This document shows positions 46,563-58,585 of a stretch of DNA of 64,000 nucleotides, one piece after another. The position numbers and the translations under genes were made by a program. Location of the stretch: positions 1,860,001-1,924,000 of the forward strand of contig JAGTXZ010000010.1 of the NCBI GenBank assembly GCA_018398575.1, given 5' to 3'. The notes beneath the pieces are model-generated. The model saw only the letters and a program-made list of their open reading frames with translations. It did not search any database and was not told the origin of the DNA. Position 1 is the stretch's first letter, and each line of letters begins with the position of its first letter. Source of the stretch: Ampelomyces quisqualis. Taxonomy: Eukaryota; Ascomycota; Dothideomycetes; Pleosporales; Phaeosphaeriaceae.

Positions 46563-48126
46563 ATGGCGTCCTATCTACAAAAGCTTCGGCGGCAGTCAAA
46601 GCAGCTCATTCCACAAAGCGAGGGGAAGCACCAAGAGGCGGGGTCTCAGGGACCCGCAAAGGCTCAAGAGTCACCAAGCGTCCAGACCGCAGCTACGACT
46701 GCAGGGCCCAGTCAAGCTACACAGCAACCACCCGCACCGACCGTGACCGAACCGAGCGAAGAAGTAGCAGCCGAGCCTGTCTTGGACGAAGAAGACCAAA
46801 TCTTCTTAGAACGCCTCGCCGCTATCGCATCTGAGCCAGAAGGAGAGGCGCCGCCGCTGCCCACCAGGCCGCTTGAAGTGACCGATGACAAAGGCGAGAA
46901 ACGGGTTGGAAGAGATGCACAGGAAGCGCTAATGGATGGTGCAGACAAGGTCGCACTCCCCATGAGCCCGGGTGACACAACGGAGAGCAGCGAGAAGGGC
47001 AAAGAGAAGGCTAAAGGCGGACTGGACCGAAAGAAGAGCGTCATGTCCTACTTCTCCCTGGACAGGTTCAAGAAGGGCGACGGCGAGAAGAGCAAGGGAA
47101 AGGCGCCCAAGGACAAGGCGGACAAGGACAGGTCAAAGATGGCCAATGACCTGCATGCCGCTGCAGAAGCTGCCAAGATATCCGAGCAGGAGGAGCAGTT
47201 GAAAGAGAACAAGGAGCTCACAGACGTTCTCGACCAGCTCAACCTTTCCGCTGTGAACAACCGCGTCTTCTCCTTCAGCAAGGAGTCAGAAGCGCTCCTC
47301 GGCAAATTTACGCAAATCCTGAAGGACATCATCAACGGCGCACCCACAGCATACAACGACCTCGAGAAGTTGTTCACAGACTATGACACACAGCTCAAGA
47401 AGATGTACGGTGGTCTACCACCGTTCTTGCAGAACATGGTCAAGAGCTTGCCTGCCAAATTGACTGCTACACTCGGCCCTGAGCTCCTAGCTGCGAATGC
47501 CGAGAAGCCTGGTTTCGATGCAAAGGCAGCCGGTGCAAGCACTAAGGGCAAAAAGTCTAAGATTCCTGGTATCCCTGCCATTCCGAGCTTGAAGAGCCTA
47601 GTCACTGCGCAAGGTGCCGTTGCGACAGCACTGAAGAGCATTGTCAACTTCCTCAAATTCCGCTTTCCCATGTTGGCAACCGGCACGAACCTTATCATGA
47701 GCTTAGCTGTATTCCGTAAGTCCAGCTTGATATATTCTCTATCCTACTACATAACACTGACCTGATATAGTCCTACTCTTCGTGTTCTGGTACTGCCACA
47801 AGCGCGGCCGCGAGACGCGTCTCGACAAGGAACGCCTCCTCGCAGCTGAAGATGGTGGATCTGCACGCGCAAGCAGTGCGTCGTCAATCAATGAAGATGC
47901 CGATTCGATTTTCGGAGAGAAGCCTAAGCGGAAGCCCGTTGGCTCGGGTGCTCCAGTTGCTGCTGCATCGTCTGAACAACCGACTGAACCGCTGATCATC
48001 CGCGATGACAAGGCGAGGGAGGATGCTGTTTCTGAAGCGGCCGTCGCTGATCTTCCCAGCGTGAGCCACTTGCCTGACCCGAAGGATAGCAAGGCGCCTG
48101 GTTCGGCGGCGCCAGTGGAGAGGTAG
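46563..48126 (+). CDS. Uncharacterised protein with one membrane segment near the C-terminus
   Basis: Exons 46563-47715 and 47771-48126 give 502 aa. The N-terminal 170 residues are low-complexity (Gln, Ala, Pro, then Lys/Glu). From about 205 a helical domain begins (KENKELTDVLDQLNLSAVN, then FSKESEALLGKFTQIL). One hydrophobic segment at about 372-392 (TGTNLIMSLAVF...LLFVFWYC) crosses the splice junction, followed by a basic patch (HKRGRETRLDKER) and a polar tail. The arrangement suggests a single-pass membrane protein with most of its mass on one side. No known family is recognised. Confidence 0.75.
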
Positions 48127-48378
48127 GAAGGACGAATGTGTTTCTTTTGGTTCAAATTGATACCATCCCTCATGTATACCCATCAAAGACCCCATAATGC
48201 TAAAATGAATGACAAGTATCAAGAACTGATGATACGATGGCTCACGAGTTATTCAAGGAAATGTGAATATTCTTCGAAGCATTAAGTGCCCATGCGATAT
48301 GTTGTACTTTGATGCGACGTTTTCTCGCCAGCGTGCAATGATTCGTCAACGGCCCGAATAGATATACAACTTACTCCT

Positions 48379-49690
48379 TCACTCTCTCACCGTAACGTGG
48401 ACCCACAGATCCTTAGTCTCCCACAACCCCAAACTATTATACGTCTTCCACGGCACCAGCGGATCCTTCAATGCGAAATCAAACGCGCCGAACAACGCAA
48501 ACACACACTTGTGTATCTCGATCAGTGCAATGTTTCGCCCCAGACAAACCCACATGCCGTAACCGAAAATTATGTCGTTAGTCTCGATCATCTTGGCAAG
48601 GTGCTCAGCGTGGCCGACATCAAGCCAGCGCTCGGGACGGAAACTCGAGGCGTCAGAGCCGTAGAGCGCTGTGTTGTTGCGGTGCGTGTGCCGCCAGGGA
48701 TGGGGTGATCGGTGCCAGAAATAGTGACGACGTCTCCTGAGGGAGGCGTGACGCGGGAGAAGAGGTTGACAACTGGTGGGTGGACCTAAACCGTAGTATC
48801 ACTGATCAGTGGAGTGGTATGCTATGCGAAAGCGAGAGGACCCACACGCATGCCTTCACGAATAACAGCGCCTAGGTATGGCAGCTTCCGAGCTCCTGCG
48901 TCAGGAACGATGCCAGACGTCGTTGACGCGCCCGACTTGACAGCCTTGTCGATTTCTGCTTGGAGGTTCTTGTACGCTCGGGGGTGCGTGATGATGTACA
49001 ACAGGATGACTCGGATGGCTGCTGTGGTATCAGAGCCAGCTAGGATCTGCTCAAAAGCTTCTTGGAATAAATCGTCTCCAGAGACTCCATTCCGGATGAT
49101 CGAAGTAAGCATATCTGATTTGCCCTCCGGGGATCTAGATCTCCGAGCATCGACAATCTTGCGCGCCTCGGCCATCATCCTGCCATAGCCTGTCTCGTCT
49201 TTCTCGCAAGGACTGATTGCAGACCCTATGACAGGTGGTGTTGCGAAGCCATCCAATCCCCATGGCGAAGGCGGTATTGCCTATCTTGAGGCCTTTTTCG
49301 GAGGCTTGGAGGTAGCCCTTTTGGTCTCTATCGGCGAGGAGATCTCCAAATGGTTCTCCGAGTCCCACATGGCTGATTACGTCCAGTGTGAAGTATGCGA
49401 CCTTCTTGGCGAGGTCCATGGGTGTTGATGGCTTCGTTGAGGCTACAGGTGCTGCATATTTTCGCACCATGTCTACTAGCTCTTTCACGTGCACGTCAAT
49501 GGAGGGCTCCAGACTGGGATTTTCTTTGCCACAGTACTACTGGTTGTCAGTACGCTGAAATTGTATAGATGGAGTAGTTTGGTGAGGCTGTTCGAATCAT
49601 TCTGATACTTACTCCCGCGGCCATCTTCCTTCTAGCATTATGGCGATCATTGTCGCACTCAGTGAACACGTTGTCTTTGCCAAGCACACT
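48379..49690 (-). pseudogene. Cytochrome P450 pseudogene (5' truncated, frameshifted)
   Basis: Parts of a fungal P450 are readable in order on the minus strand. A fragment with NDRHNARRKMAAG (near 49,640) is followed by an intron and YCGKENPSLEPS, then HVKELVDM...LTLDVISHVGLGEPFG. The I-helix follows (FEQILAGSDTTAAI, matching A-G-x-D-T-T), then VIREGMRVGP (E-x-x-R) and, after an intron-like gap, PPVVNLFSRVTP-like sequence. The heme loop FGYGMWVCLGRNIA is intact. The first 120 or more residues are missing. The frame breaks twice: near 49,240, and near 48,680 where about seven codons after HPIPGGTR are gone and the frame shifts. It cannot give a working enzyme. Confidence 0.8.
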
Positions 49691-50534
49691 CAATGGCTAC
49701 AGTCTGAGCTACTCAATCAAGCTCGCTGCGCAATCCTCATCTGTCATCACGTGGCTACCCGGTGATAGACGATGCTGATGTGCAGACTGGCTGGTCCTTC
49801 TATTTACGCCTCTGCAGGCGCGGCCCAAGACACATGATCCGCTATTTCCAGCCTGGATTTGTCTAAACATTTCTAGACTCTCATTTGTGAATACTCTTCT
49901 CCAACAAATTTTCGGCTTCGTCTGATAAAGAGGTTTGAGGTAGATGCACCCCCTGGTGGATACCTCCACTAATTTGAGATGAGCGTCCAATTATTAATTG
50001 AAGTCTGATGACGACACTCTGACTACGGACCACGTGCTCTTGCAATGGCCCGATGTCTTCCATGAAGCAAGTAATAAGTTTCGCAGATCGTTCTATGAGT
50101 TATGGAACCTGTCGACTGATATTGCCGTCAATGGCTAGCCTGCCGATCTTCACATGAAGGAGCTTGATAGAAGGAACTTTCTGCAAATCATGCAGGGTGT
50201 TGAAGGATGGGGTAAGCAATTGAAGAGGCGTAGGTGTTTGTTCCGACATTAAGGAACGGCATCAAGGAGAGAAGGGTGCATGCGTACTTTGAGGTCGTGG
50301 TGATATACGCTCGCAGACCCGAGGCTTGAGACTGAACACGGAGCTTCAAAGTCACTCCGCATTCGCACGAGACTTCTCAAAGCGGTCTGATGAAGAAGCT
50401 TTTGACACGATCGTATGCTTGCACGTTTGGTATATAAGTGAGAGCTGTTGGGCCGACATGACTCGGCTGGTGACTGCTGATCCGAGCGCCATAGGCTTGC
50501 TCCGGCAAAGACACGCCCAACCCATTGCCGCTTC
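49691..50534. other. Divergent region upstream of the P450 relic
   Basis: About 840 bp. The missing 5' part of the P450 gene is not visible in any frame, so it was probably deleted. The right part should hold the promoter of the FAR1-type gene. Confidence 0.45.
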
Positions 50535-51848
50535 ATGGCCACACCATTCCGATCTCGTGCTCCCCGTGTTGAAACATGCGTCTATCGCTCCATTGCACAT
50601 GCCCAGCCGACGTACGCGAACTTTCCCATTCCGCTCCACCATGACGACTCGGGCTACGATGCTCACGTAGGCCCGATCCAGCACCATGGTGGCGCAATCA
50701 TCACGTCCTCTCCTGGAGCATCGCACGCCGTCGGCGTAGGCGCATGTTTCGACATGCTGGCGCCGCTATCGTCGACGCACGCTTCGTGGCAGGCGCTGCA
50801 CGAATACGCCCAGTCGCACGCCGCCGAGCACGGCTATGCCCTCTCGATCAACACCACGGCGAAGAACCGATCGCGCATCAAGCTGGCCTGTGTCTGTTAC
50901 GGACAGCCCAAGAACACGCACAAGCTGACCGCCGAGACGCGCATCCGGAAGAACAGGGTCAGCTACAAGACGGGGTGCAAGATGTGGGTCGAGGGCAAGA
51001 AGCAGGACGACGGCACGTGGCTGCTGCGTGTCGGCGAGCCGCACCACAACCACGTGGGGCGACCGAGCGAGGGCTGGGCCGTCCAGCGGAAACGCACGTG
51101 GGGCGTTGTGGGCGGGCGCATTGGCGTAGGCGGAGTCACTGCAAAGGAAGAACTGGCCAAACAGAGCATCGAGCATCCAGATCAGGATGACGAGGAAGAC
51201 AATGACGGCGAAGCCCCCCCGGCATGTGCGCAGAAACCGAGTCACAGTCTCGAGCGTGGTGGTCTGGTATGGAAGATCGTCGAGCAAGAAATGCTGCGCA
51301 AAGGCGAGCCGAGCCAGGGCCGGGACAGAGGTGTTGGCCGCACCGTCACCGTGCTCCAGGACCGACTCCCGGGCATACACATTTTCAAGCGCGACGTGTA
51401 CAACATCCGTGCGCAGATCAAGAGGGCTAGGAAAGCGGCTGGGCAGCAGCTCGGAGACGGCATCCAGAGCGAAGACGACGCTGCAGCAGACGAGGAAGAC
51501 ATCCAGGAAGAAGCAGTCGAAGAAGATGAGGCAGACCATGTCGAAGAAACATCTATACAACCGTCCAATCCACCGCCTCATTCCGACACACAAACGCGCG
51601 ACTTCGCTCTCGATCCATCGCTTCAACCAATCGTCAATCAACCCGACAATTCACTTTCCATACCCATGCCACTGCATCAAGTCTTGTCCGCATCTAGCGT
51701 CCAACTCGAACAACTGAGGCGAGAAAATGCGCAGTTGAAGAGTATGTTGGGCGACAAGACCAAGGAGGTCAAAGAGAAAGACATTGAGATCGCCGGGCTG
51801 CGAACGCAATTGGAGTACATGACGCGAATAGTCATGTTACCTAATTGA
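50535..51848 (+). CDS. FAR1-type DNA-binding protein, no transposase domain
   Basis: Single-exon gene of 437 aa. The N-terminal domain (about 80-175) has the pattern of the FAR1/WRKY-GCM1 zinc-binding fold found in Mutator-like (MULE) transposases: SWQALHEYAQSHAAEHGYAL, KLACVCYG, SYKTGCKMWVEG and, at its end, HHNH. After a linker, the protein continues with VWKIVEQEMLRKG and an acidic stretch. It ends in a leucine-zipper-like coiled coil (VQLEQLRRENAQLKSMLGD). No MULE catalytic domain follows, so it is more likely a domesticated, transposon-derived transcription factor than an active transposase (inference). The start is the first ATG of the open frame; a later ATG is possible. Confidence 0.75.
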   Translation: MATPFRSRAPRVETCVYRSIAHAQPTYANFPIPLHHDDSGYDAHVGPIQHHGGAIITSSPGASHAVGVGACFDMLAPLSSTHASWQALHEYAQSHAAEHGYALSINTTAKNRSRIKLACVCYGQPKNTHKLTAETRIRKNRVSYKTGCKMWVEGKKQDDGTWLLRVGEPHHNHVGRPSEGWAVQRKRTWGVVGGRIGVGGVTAKEELAKQSIEHPDQDDEEDNDGEAPPACAQKPSHSLERGGLVWKIVEQEMLRKGEPSQGRDRGVGRTVTVLQDRLPGIHIFKRDVYNIRAQIKRARKAAGQQLGDGIQSEDDAAADEEDIQEEAVEEDEADHVEETSIQPSNPPPHSDTQTRDFALDPSLQPIVNQPDNSLSIPMPLHQVLSASSVQLEQLRRENAQLKSMLGDKTKEVKEKDIEIAGLRTQLEYMTRIVMLPN

Positions 51849-52001
51849 AACATGTGAAGATTTGACCTATATATGGCAAAAAGTGGGAGGCGCATTGTTA
51901 TGAGATACCCCTTGAGCACTTAGTTTAGGTGCCGAACGATATGAACGGGATTGCAAGTTGATGATTACTACTTTCTTTCACTACGTCTTCCAACGACCTG
52001 T
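51849..52001. terminator. Short convergent 3' region
   Basis: About 150 bp between the 3' ends of two converging genes; it must carry both polyadenylation regions. No precise signal is assigned. Confidence 0.35.
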
Positions 52002-53368
52002 TTACTGCAGATTTGTCCGCGTGCCATTTCCAGGTAACTTTACCCTAAACAGCGCAAAAGGCCGTTGCCGCCTATCCGTCCCAGGGTAAAAGGACTTGCT
52101 AAACGCCAGCTGATTGTCCGTAAAGTACAGATACCCATCGGTCGCCACAGCCACTAAACACATCTCATCAGCAACCAGCACACTGCCAACATGCACGCAC
52201 AACTTACTCGTATCGACCCAGCTAATCCTCGGGTCACGCACCAACACGGCCATGGAGCCGTTTTGCGGATTATAAAGCCCAATCTGATTCTGCTCCATAT
52301 TCCCCGCGTAAACGAATCCGTTTGAATCTGTTTCAAACCCATCGCTCACGCCGCGCTGGCCCCGGTTCACGACAGCTGCTTGCGCAACGAGTTCAGACGC
52401 CTGGCCGCGGTCCCGCAACCGTTCCGTAGACACGCTGAACAGTCCGCGTCCACCCACGGGTCCAAAGTACAAATCTGCGCCGTCGGCGGAAAGCGCGATG
52501 CCGTCGCTTCCCAGGGGCACGGTGGAAAGTGGCTGCCCGGGGCCCGGGATGTAGTATAATGGTTGGCCCCAGACATAGGGCACGAAGCCGCGCTCGGCAC
52601 TCACTTCGGGGATGTTGTTCAGATGGCGCCAGCTTTCGCCTGTGCCGAGGTCGACGATGATGATGGCGTTGCGGCCCTCGCTGCTTGAATCGGTGATGTA
52701 CGCGATGCCTTGTCCTGATGCAGAGATCGAGGGCCGGAGGTCGAAGCGTACGTCGTTTAGGTAGGAGTCGCTGAAGGCTACGGTCGTCGGGAAAACAATG
52801 GTCTTAATGATGCTGTCGTCTTGGATGTTGACGCCAATGAGTTTCGGGCCGCCGTAGCTTGCGAGGACGAGGGTGCCGTCTTCGAGTTGTGCGCGGCCGG
52901 TGTCGAGGATCCAGAGGCGGTCTTTGGGGTCGAGGACTACGCTCTGCACGCCGATCAAGAAATCCTGGTAGTTCGCGCCTGTGGGTGGTGTGGTCGTGTA
53001 GTTGACTGCGCCGCCTGGGGGATTGTTGATTTTAGCATTTGGGTAGGGTGTCTCAGTCGAATTGCCGGTCAATTCTGCGACCTGGTATTTGTTGTTGCCA
53101 CCCGTATTTGTGTTGTTGGAGTCGAGACCAGCCGGATAGTTGGAGAACTTGCGCCCGCTACGAGATACGGTTATACCTGAGCTGTTGTTAGTATCTAGAA
53201 TTAACAAGAGCTGTTCGGTTTCAGTGATGTACCAGTCGGCCATTGATCATTGTAAAGATGAACTAATTCAAGCGGCGGACCTGCAATGCCAGGATCTCGT
53301 AGCAGTTGTTGCGCGCCCGACAGCGCCGGGAGCAAGGCGCTTGCTGCATATATCACGTTGAAGTACAT
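52002..53368 (-). CDS. Secreted Yellow / major royal jelly family protein
   Basis: Exons 53233-53368 and 52002-53176 give 436 aa; the 56-bp intron joins WPTG-ITVSRSGRKFSNYP. A signal peptide covers about 1-19 (MYFNVIYAASALLPALSGA). The body shows the six-bladed propeller character of the MRJP/Yellow family: GVQSVVLDPKDRLWILDTG, then LNDVRFDLRP...GIAYITDSS and GSDGIALSADGADLYFGP. In insects these proteins bind small ligands or act in pigment formation; fungal members are secreted and their role is poorly known. Many N-x-S/T sites suggest glycosylation. The nearby ATT seven codons upstream is not a start; the ATG chosen gives the signal peptide. Confidence 0.88.
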
Positions 53369-53782
53369 CGTTACGCTGGTCGCCAATTACTGACTTTCTG
53401 GCTATGGAGCAGACCATGCTCAATTTATGGATTTCTAGCTCGGCGCATGTTCACAACGATGACCTCAAGCGGCTTCTTGGTTGTACCTGAACGTTGCCTT
53501 GGGTACTTTCGTTTCTAGCGCAATAGTCTTCACGTCATGTATATGTCACTATTGAGGTTAATGCTGGTGATGACCGGAACTGGGATTATCGAAATGGTAT
53601 GGGTTCGGACACTACCCCGCAGCCACCGCCGGGAACCATTGCGGTAAGCGTTGTGTGGATACGGATGCAGGTACCGTACAGCTTTTCGTATTTTTCAAAG
53701 CTCCCTGAAGGTCTCCAAAAGGGAAGTCGCTGATATGCTCATACGATGTACTCTTCCTGAGAAGCATGTGAGGAGCGCACTT
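53369..53782. promoter_or_regulatory. Region upstream of the Yellow-type gene
   Basis: About 410 bp between two minus-strand genes; promoter of the secreted protein and 3' region of MED17. No gene is seen. Confidence 0.4.
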
Positions 53783-55872
53783 TCACCCGACCCAGCTCTT
53801 GACTTTGTCGACTAGCGGCATCTCTCCTTTTTGATCTGTCCATGTGTATGACTGCTCTGTGTCTAATTCTGCTTCCTGTAAATCGGCGGCGACAATGGCG
53901 GTAACCTCCAGCTCGCCTTGTTGTAGTCGAACCATAATGTCTTGTTCTCTAGTAGATTCTTTTTTGGCATCTTTGGTGCGAATCGTAATCCTTGCATCGC
54001 TGCCCTTGATCACCGCTCTAGAAAAGAACTCGTTTTTGAGCTGTCGATGTGCTATGTGCAGAGATAAAATCGAATCCAGGTATGACATTGTCTCTTCGAC
54101 CGAGGCAAACTTGGATTGCTGAAACAAACCGAGTTCAGTGGCTATGGATGATGGCAGTATGAGTCTATGCTCTCTCCCGAAGGTTGGTGGACCAATTACT
54201 GTGCGCGTCGACACAGAGAGGGCCTCAGGCTGTGTAACGTTGGAGGATGTCAATGTCAAGGTAGCTCTTCCATCGAAGGGCTTCAGGAAAAGTTCAAGCA
54301 ACTGGTCAGTTGCAGACACTCCTTTCTTGGAAGACGACTGTAGGCTTTCGGCAAGGTTAGCCCAGGACAACTCACGCGTCGTCTCTAATTGCACATTGAT
54401 CCCAGCGCTCTCAAGAGTCTTTGTAGTTTTATCGAGGTAGTCGTAGAGCGAGTCGACGCCCTCTAAATGACGGAAGACCGCCAAGAGAGTGCGAAGCAAC
54501 GATGGAGAAGGATGTTCCCGTTGCTGACCAGTGAGTGGAGGTGGTAGCTCTGAGCGCCTGTGAAGACGCATACTATGCTCGTGAGCAAGCAACAAGCGCA
54601 AGCCTTCAGCAACATTCCGAGCAAGCCAATCATTGGAATGACTTTGTTTGCTTTGACTGTTATCTTCTCGCGGTATGCAGTCAATGAGCAGCATTTTTGA
54701 ACGATGCCGACTATCCGCTCCTGAAGCTTCGACGTGTATGACCGAGTCTCTGTAAAATACTCCATAGGGCAGTAGATGTCGCGTCTCCAGCCTCATTTCA
54801 TGGTACAGTTCCTCTTCAAACAGAGAGTCTCGAGCTAGTTTAATAGTCTTTTCAATGGCGGTGCTGTTCATCCCAGTGTCAATTGGCAGACTGGACATCC
54901 CTGTGATCTTTCCATCCTCTTTTACGCGTACCCGTAATGTCTTCGGTTTGAGTGCTAAAGTTGGATCGAGTATGATGCTGCCGTCCTTGTCCATACGCAG
55001 AGGTGCAAGGCCACGTGCCTTGAAATGATTGCTAGCTGCACAAAAGATTAGGCGTGTATTTTGAACGAACAGTAAACGATCATACCTTCGGGGAGTCCGT
55101 ATCTCACGGCGAACGGAATGTTGCGCGCATTCTGGCGTACCCGCTGGATTGGCCAGCCCTTGTCCGAGATGGATACGATTTCCTGCCAGTATTTTGTCTC
55201 ACGGCGCACTTCCCTTTCCAGTTTCTTGGCCGCTTTGAGTATCTCATCCGTGGCTATGTCCAGTGCCTCCATCCGTGCGCCTTTGGAAACAAGCTCTTGA
55301 CGCTGCTCGTATTCCTGGAGGCTCTGAAGTTCGTCTGGCTTACGGACATGTTGGTCGTGATTCTCTTTGCTTACACCAAAAGAACCAAAGGGTAGGCCCT
55401 GGGTGAGGCCCTCGACGCGGAAGGTATGGCTGAAAGATGCAAGCGAACGCTTATTGGGATCTGAGGAGAGAGCGAGCGAGATAAGATCGACAGCATTGTT
55501 GGCAGCAAATTTCGCCCACCTGTAATCAGTCAGTACATGCATACAGAATAGACCGCGTGGTGATCGGTGCCCTTACTCCATATGGCTGGACATCTCCTGC
55601 TGCATCCGAAAGACGTCTTGCAGCCTCTCTTCTTTCGAATAGACCTCTTTCTTCTCTTTCTTGTCGTCTGACTCTTCTTTCGCACCCTCGGAAACATCTT
55701 TCCCTGAAGTTATCTCGTCTTGTAAAGACTTCTCCGTGACATTTCGAAGATGCCCGCGTTCATTCGCGAGCTGCTCAACCTGCTGCAAAAGGTCCTGCGG
55801 GCCCAGTTCCTCCTTCTTCGGTGCTGGCCATGGCCGTAGAGTTACGTTGATCAACGCCTCAGCTCCAGACAT
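53783..55872 (-). CDS. MED17: Mediator complex subunit 17 (Srb4)
   Basis: MED17 is the central scaffold of the Mediator head module, which links activators to RNA polymerase II. Exons 55577-55872, 55086-55519 and 53783-55035 give 660 aa with introns of 50-57 bp. The start MSGAEALINVTLRPWP, the Glu/Lys-rich stretch to about residue 95, WAKFAANNAVDLISLALS and the block TRHLLPYGVFY are family-like. The C-terminal half is helical, with LLRTLLAVFRHLEG and the closing DKVKSWVG. Length agrees with fungal MED17. It is divergent from ISN1, with about 450 bp shared upstream. Confidence 0.85.
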
Positions 55873-56319
55873 AGTACACCGTTCTGTATCAGCACTTGTG
55901 GCGGACTTATTCGTCGTCTGGTCGTGGTTGTTTGGTAGACGCGTGGTAGGCTTGATGCTCTCTCACTAGCGGCCCCGGCTGGCCAGCCCTTGTCCTTATC
56001 GATAAAGCTTCATGCTTGCTTTCACTTCGGGTGTTCCTTGCAAGTTGACATGCGCTGTCGCATAGCGCTCGTACTCAGCCAATGGCACGAGAGTAAGCGG
56101 TTTCGAGACCTCACAGCATCCAATTGTAGCCTTTGACAAGACCCATGAGATGAGTTCACGTGTACATTCTCCCCATTCCCACTGCGGCTAGCGGCGGTCT
56201 CCGACACACCTCTTGTCCCATGTCCAAGCTTGGTCACGATACGAATGTGACATACCAAGCTGACCTGGCCGTCCTTCCTATTACACACTCTTTCTTTTCA
56301 TTGATAGCATACCGGCAAG
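55873..56319. promoter_or_regulatory. Divergent promoter region (MED17 / ISN1)
   Basis: About 450 bp between two divergent start codons, presumably carrying both promoters. No specific element is recognised. Confidence 0.5.
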
Positions 56320-57980
56320 ATGACCACCAGGTATCGAGTAGAATGTATGTACTCCAACAGCAATGATTTATACAACATGCGAACGCAGAGCAGAACGTTG
56401 ACTAGTCCATAGATGCACTCAAGGTTTGTTCAGACGATATACCCCAAGCCAACATGCTAATATTGGTGGAAGACTCATCGCAGAGATCAGCTCGTATGTT
56501 TGCCACCATACCTTCCATACCCTACCAATCATCAATGTAGATAACGACTGACTTGCATCACTAGATCGAATGGATCAAGGTACCTACCCAGAATATTACA
56601 TATCAGCCCTGCGACACTTATCGGGTTTAGGGCCTCTTAGCCGTCCCGTTCGTCTTGCACTCACAGCCCACGGCTGTCTTCGAGCCCGATGGCCAGTCTG
56701 TGGAGAAGCAAGCAAGCGTGGCTCAGCAGCGATACGCTGAAATCTTCCGCGATGTGGAGAACATAATCAACGATCACAGTGAGTTGCATGCTCTGACTGC
56801 ACGCTAGAATTGGTACTATAGGTTGGCGACTAATTAGCATGACCAGTTGAGCACCAGAAAGCCGGCAAGCCAGATCGTTCGAAACTGAAGCTCCTCGTGC
56901 CATCAGTCGCGAACTTCTTCACACCTCTGGCGCTTCATGATGCATTCATTTGGCAAGATCGGCGTCGTTGTATTAGTTTCCGGCGCTTTGTCCCTCCTTC
57001 TTTCAACGACGTTCGCTTAGTACTCAACACAGCTCAGATAATGAGTCTTGTCCGCAGTGGCCCGCTAGATCTGGTCACTTTCGACGGAGACGTAACGCTC
57101 TATGACGACGGCATGTGTCTGACACGCGACAACGCAGTTATTGAAAAGATCCTGCGGCTGATGAAGCGTGGATCAAAGATTGGTATTGTCACGGCGGCTG
57201 GATATACCGAAGCCCATCGATACTACGAGCGACTGTTTGGACTACTGAACGCTATTCAGAACGAAGATCTCCCACTGGAGGCCAAGGAAAACCTCATCAT
57301 TCTAGGTGGCGAGAGCAATTACTGCTTCAAGTTCGACGCTAATAGTCCCGACTTACTCAGGCTGGTACCACGGGAAGAATGGCTCCTCAAAGAGATGCTG
57401 CTTTGGACAGAGTCTGACATAACGGAGCTCCTCGATATAGCAGAAGCCTCACTAAGGGATACCGTGAGGAACATGCGCATGTCAGCAACGATTGTGCGCA
57501 AGGAGAGAGCAGTAGGAATCATACCAAAAGATGGACAGAAGTTCTGTCGTGAGACTCTGGAGGAAACGGTCTTGATCGTTCAGAAGATACTGGTACATGT
57601 CTCAACTTGGCTCATTTGTGCAGATCACTAACAGTCACAGGAAATGTCTGATGTCGGACAGCGACTGCCATTCTGTGCTTTCAACGGTACGCTGCTCTCG
57701 AATGTAGAAGAGATGTCACTAATACTTGGCAGGCGGTAATGATGTGTTCGTTGACATTGGAGACAAGTCGTGGGGTGTGTTGGCCTGCCAGCGCATCTTC
57801 GGAGGCATTGAGGGCAGCAAGACACTGCACGTTGGCGACCAATTTTTAAGTGCTGGGGCCAACGACTTTAAGGCTCGTTTGGCCTGCACAACGGCATGGA
57901 TCGCGAATCCATTGGAGACTTGCCAATTGCTGGATGAGATTGCCGAGCTCGACGAGATGCAACAACGCAAGACGAGATGA
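56320..57980 (+). CDS. ISN1: IMP-specific 5'-nucleotidase
   Basis: It hydrolyses IMP to inosine in purine salvage and NAD-related turnover. Eight exons give 419 aa: 56320-56344, 56413-56423, 56473-56493, 56565-56579, 56631-56778, 56847-57592, 57641-57686 and 57733-57980. The first four are only 25, 11, 21 and 15 nt, but splicing them yields MTTRYRVEYALK-THRRDQL-IEWIK-GLLAVPFVLHS, the typical N-terminus. The HAD-type core shows VTFDGDVTLYDDG (phosphoacceptor Asp), GIVTAAGYTEA and, near the end, GGNDVFVDIGDKSWGV and LHVGDQFLSAGANDFKAR. Length fits the family. It would be easy to miss the first 24 codons in automatic annotation. Confidence 0.92.
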
Positions 57981-58585
57981 TGGCAAGGCCAGCAGGATTT
58001 TGATGTCGCAGTACCTGGGGGAACGGCGAACGAGATCTCGGTCAGGAAAATGGTGTTGTGGTCAAGCTGGGTTCCTGTATGGTGCGAATGAAGCATCATT
58101 TGATAGCAAGTGACCAATACTGAATGGTGGTACCTGAGTTACAGGGAATGTGAGGCGAGTGGCGGCTACCTGAGCCTCCTCCACTTGGTACAACTCGTTC
58201 TATGCGTGACCCCAGCTCAGAACGGCGCCCACTAACTTTGGGCGGAGCCTTTGGAGAAGAGGAATGCACGAAGTAGCGATCTTGCATGCTCTTGCTTTAG
58301 CCGGTACGAACTTGTTGTGGCGACGGCGCATCCCTGCGGTAGACTGCAAGCGGTTGTTGGCCGCATCCGCGCCTCGTCCGCCTCGTGTCGTGCAGCAACC
58401 GTGCCGAGGAAACCCTTTCGAACCCTTCGCTCCAAGAACCTCCTGAGCCTCCGCCTGCTTGCGGCTTCTCCGCGTATTCTCCAATCACTACTCAACACCT
58501 CGCCGTCATCAATTGCTGCTGGCGATCCAACTGGGCCCCGCTCAACTACTGACCATTCTTCGTACACGAAACAGCCACCTTCACC
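57981..58585. promoter_or_regulatory. Intergenic region between ISN1 and the small Ser/Pro-rich gene
   Basis: About 600 bp. It holds the ISN1 3' region and the next promoter. Overlapping frames on both strands (up to 192 codons on minus, 58232-58810) are Arg-rich and look like shadows of the neighbouring gene's composition. Confidence 0.45.
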
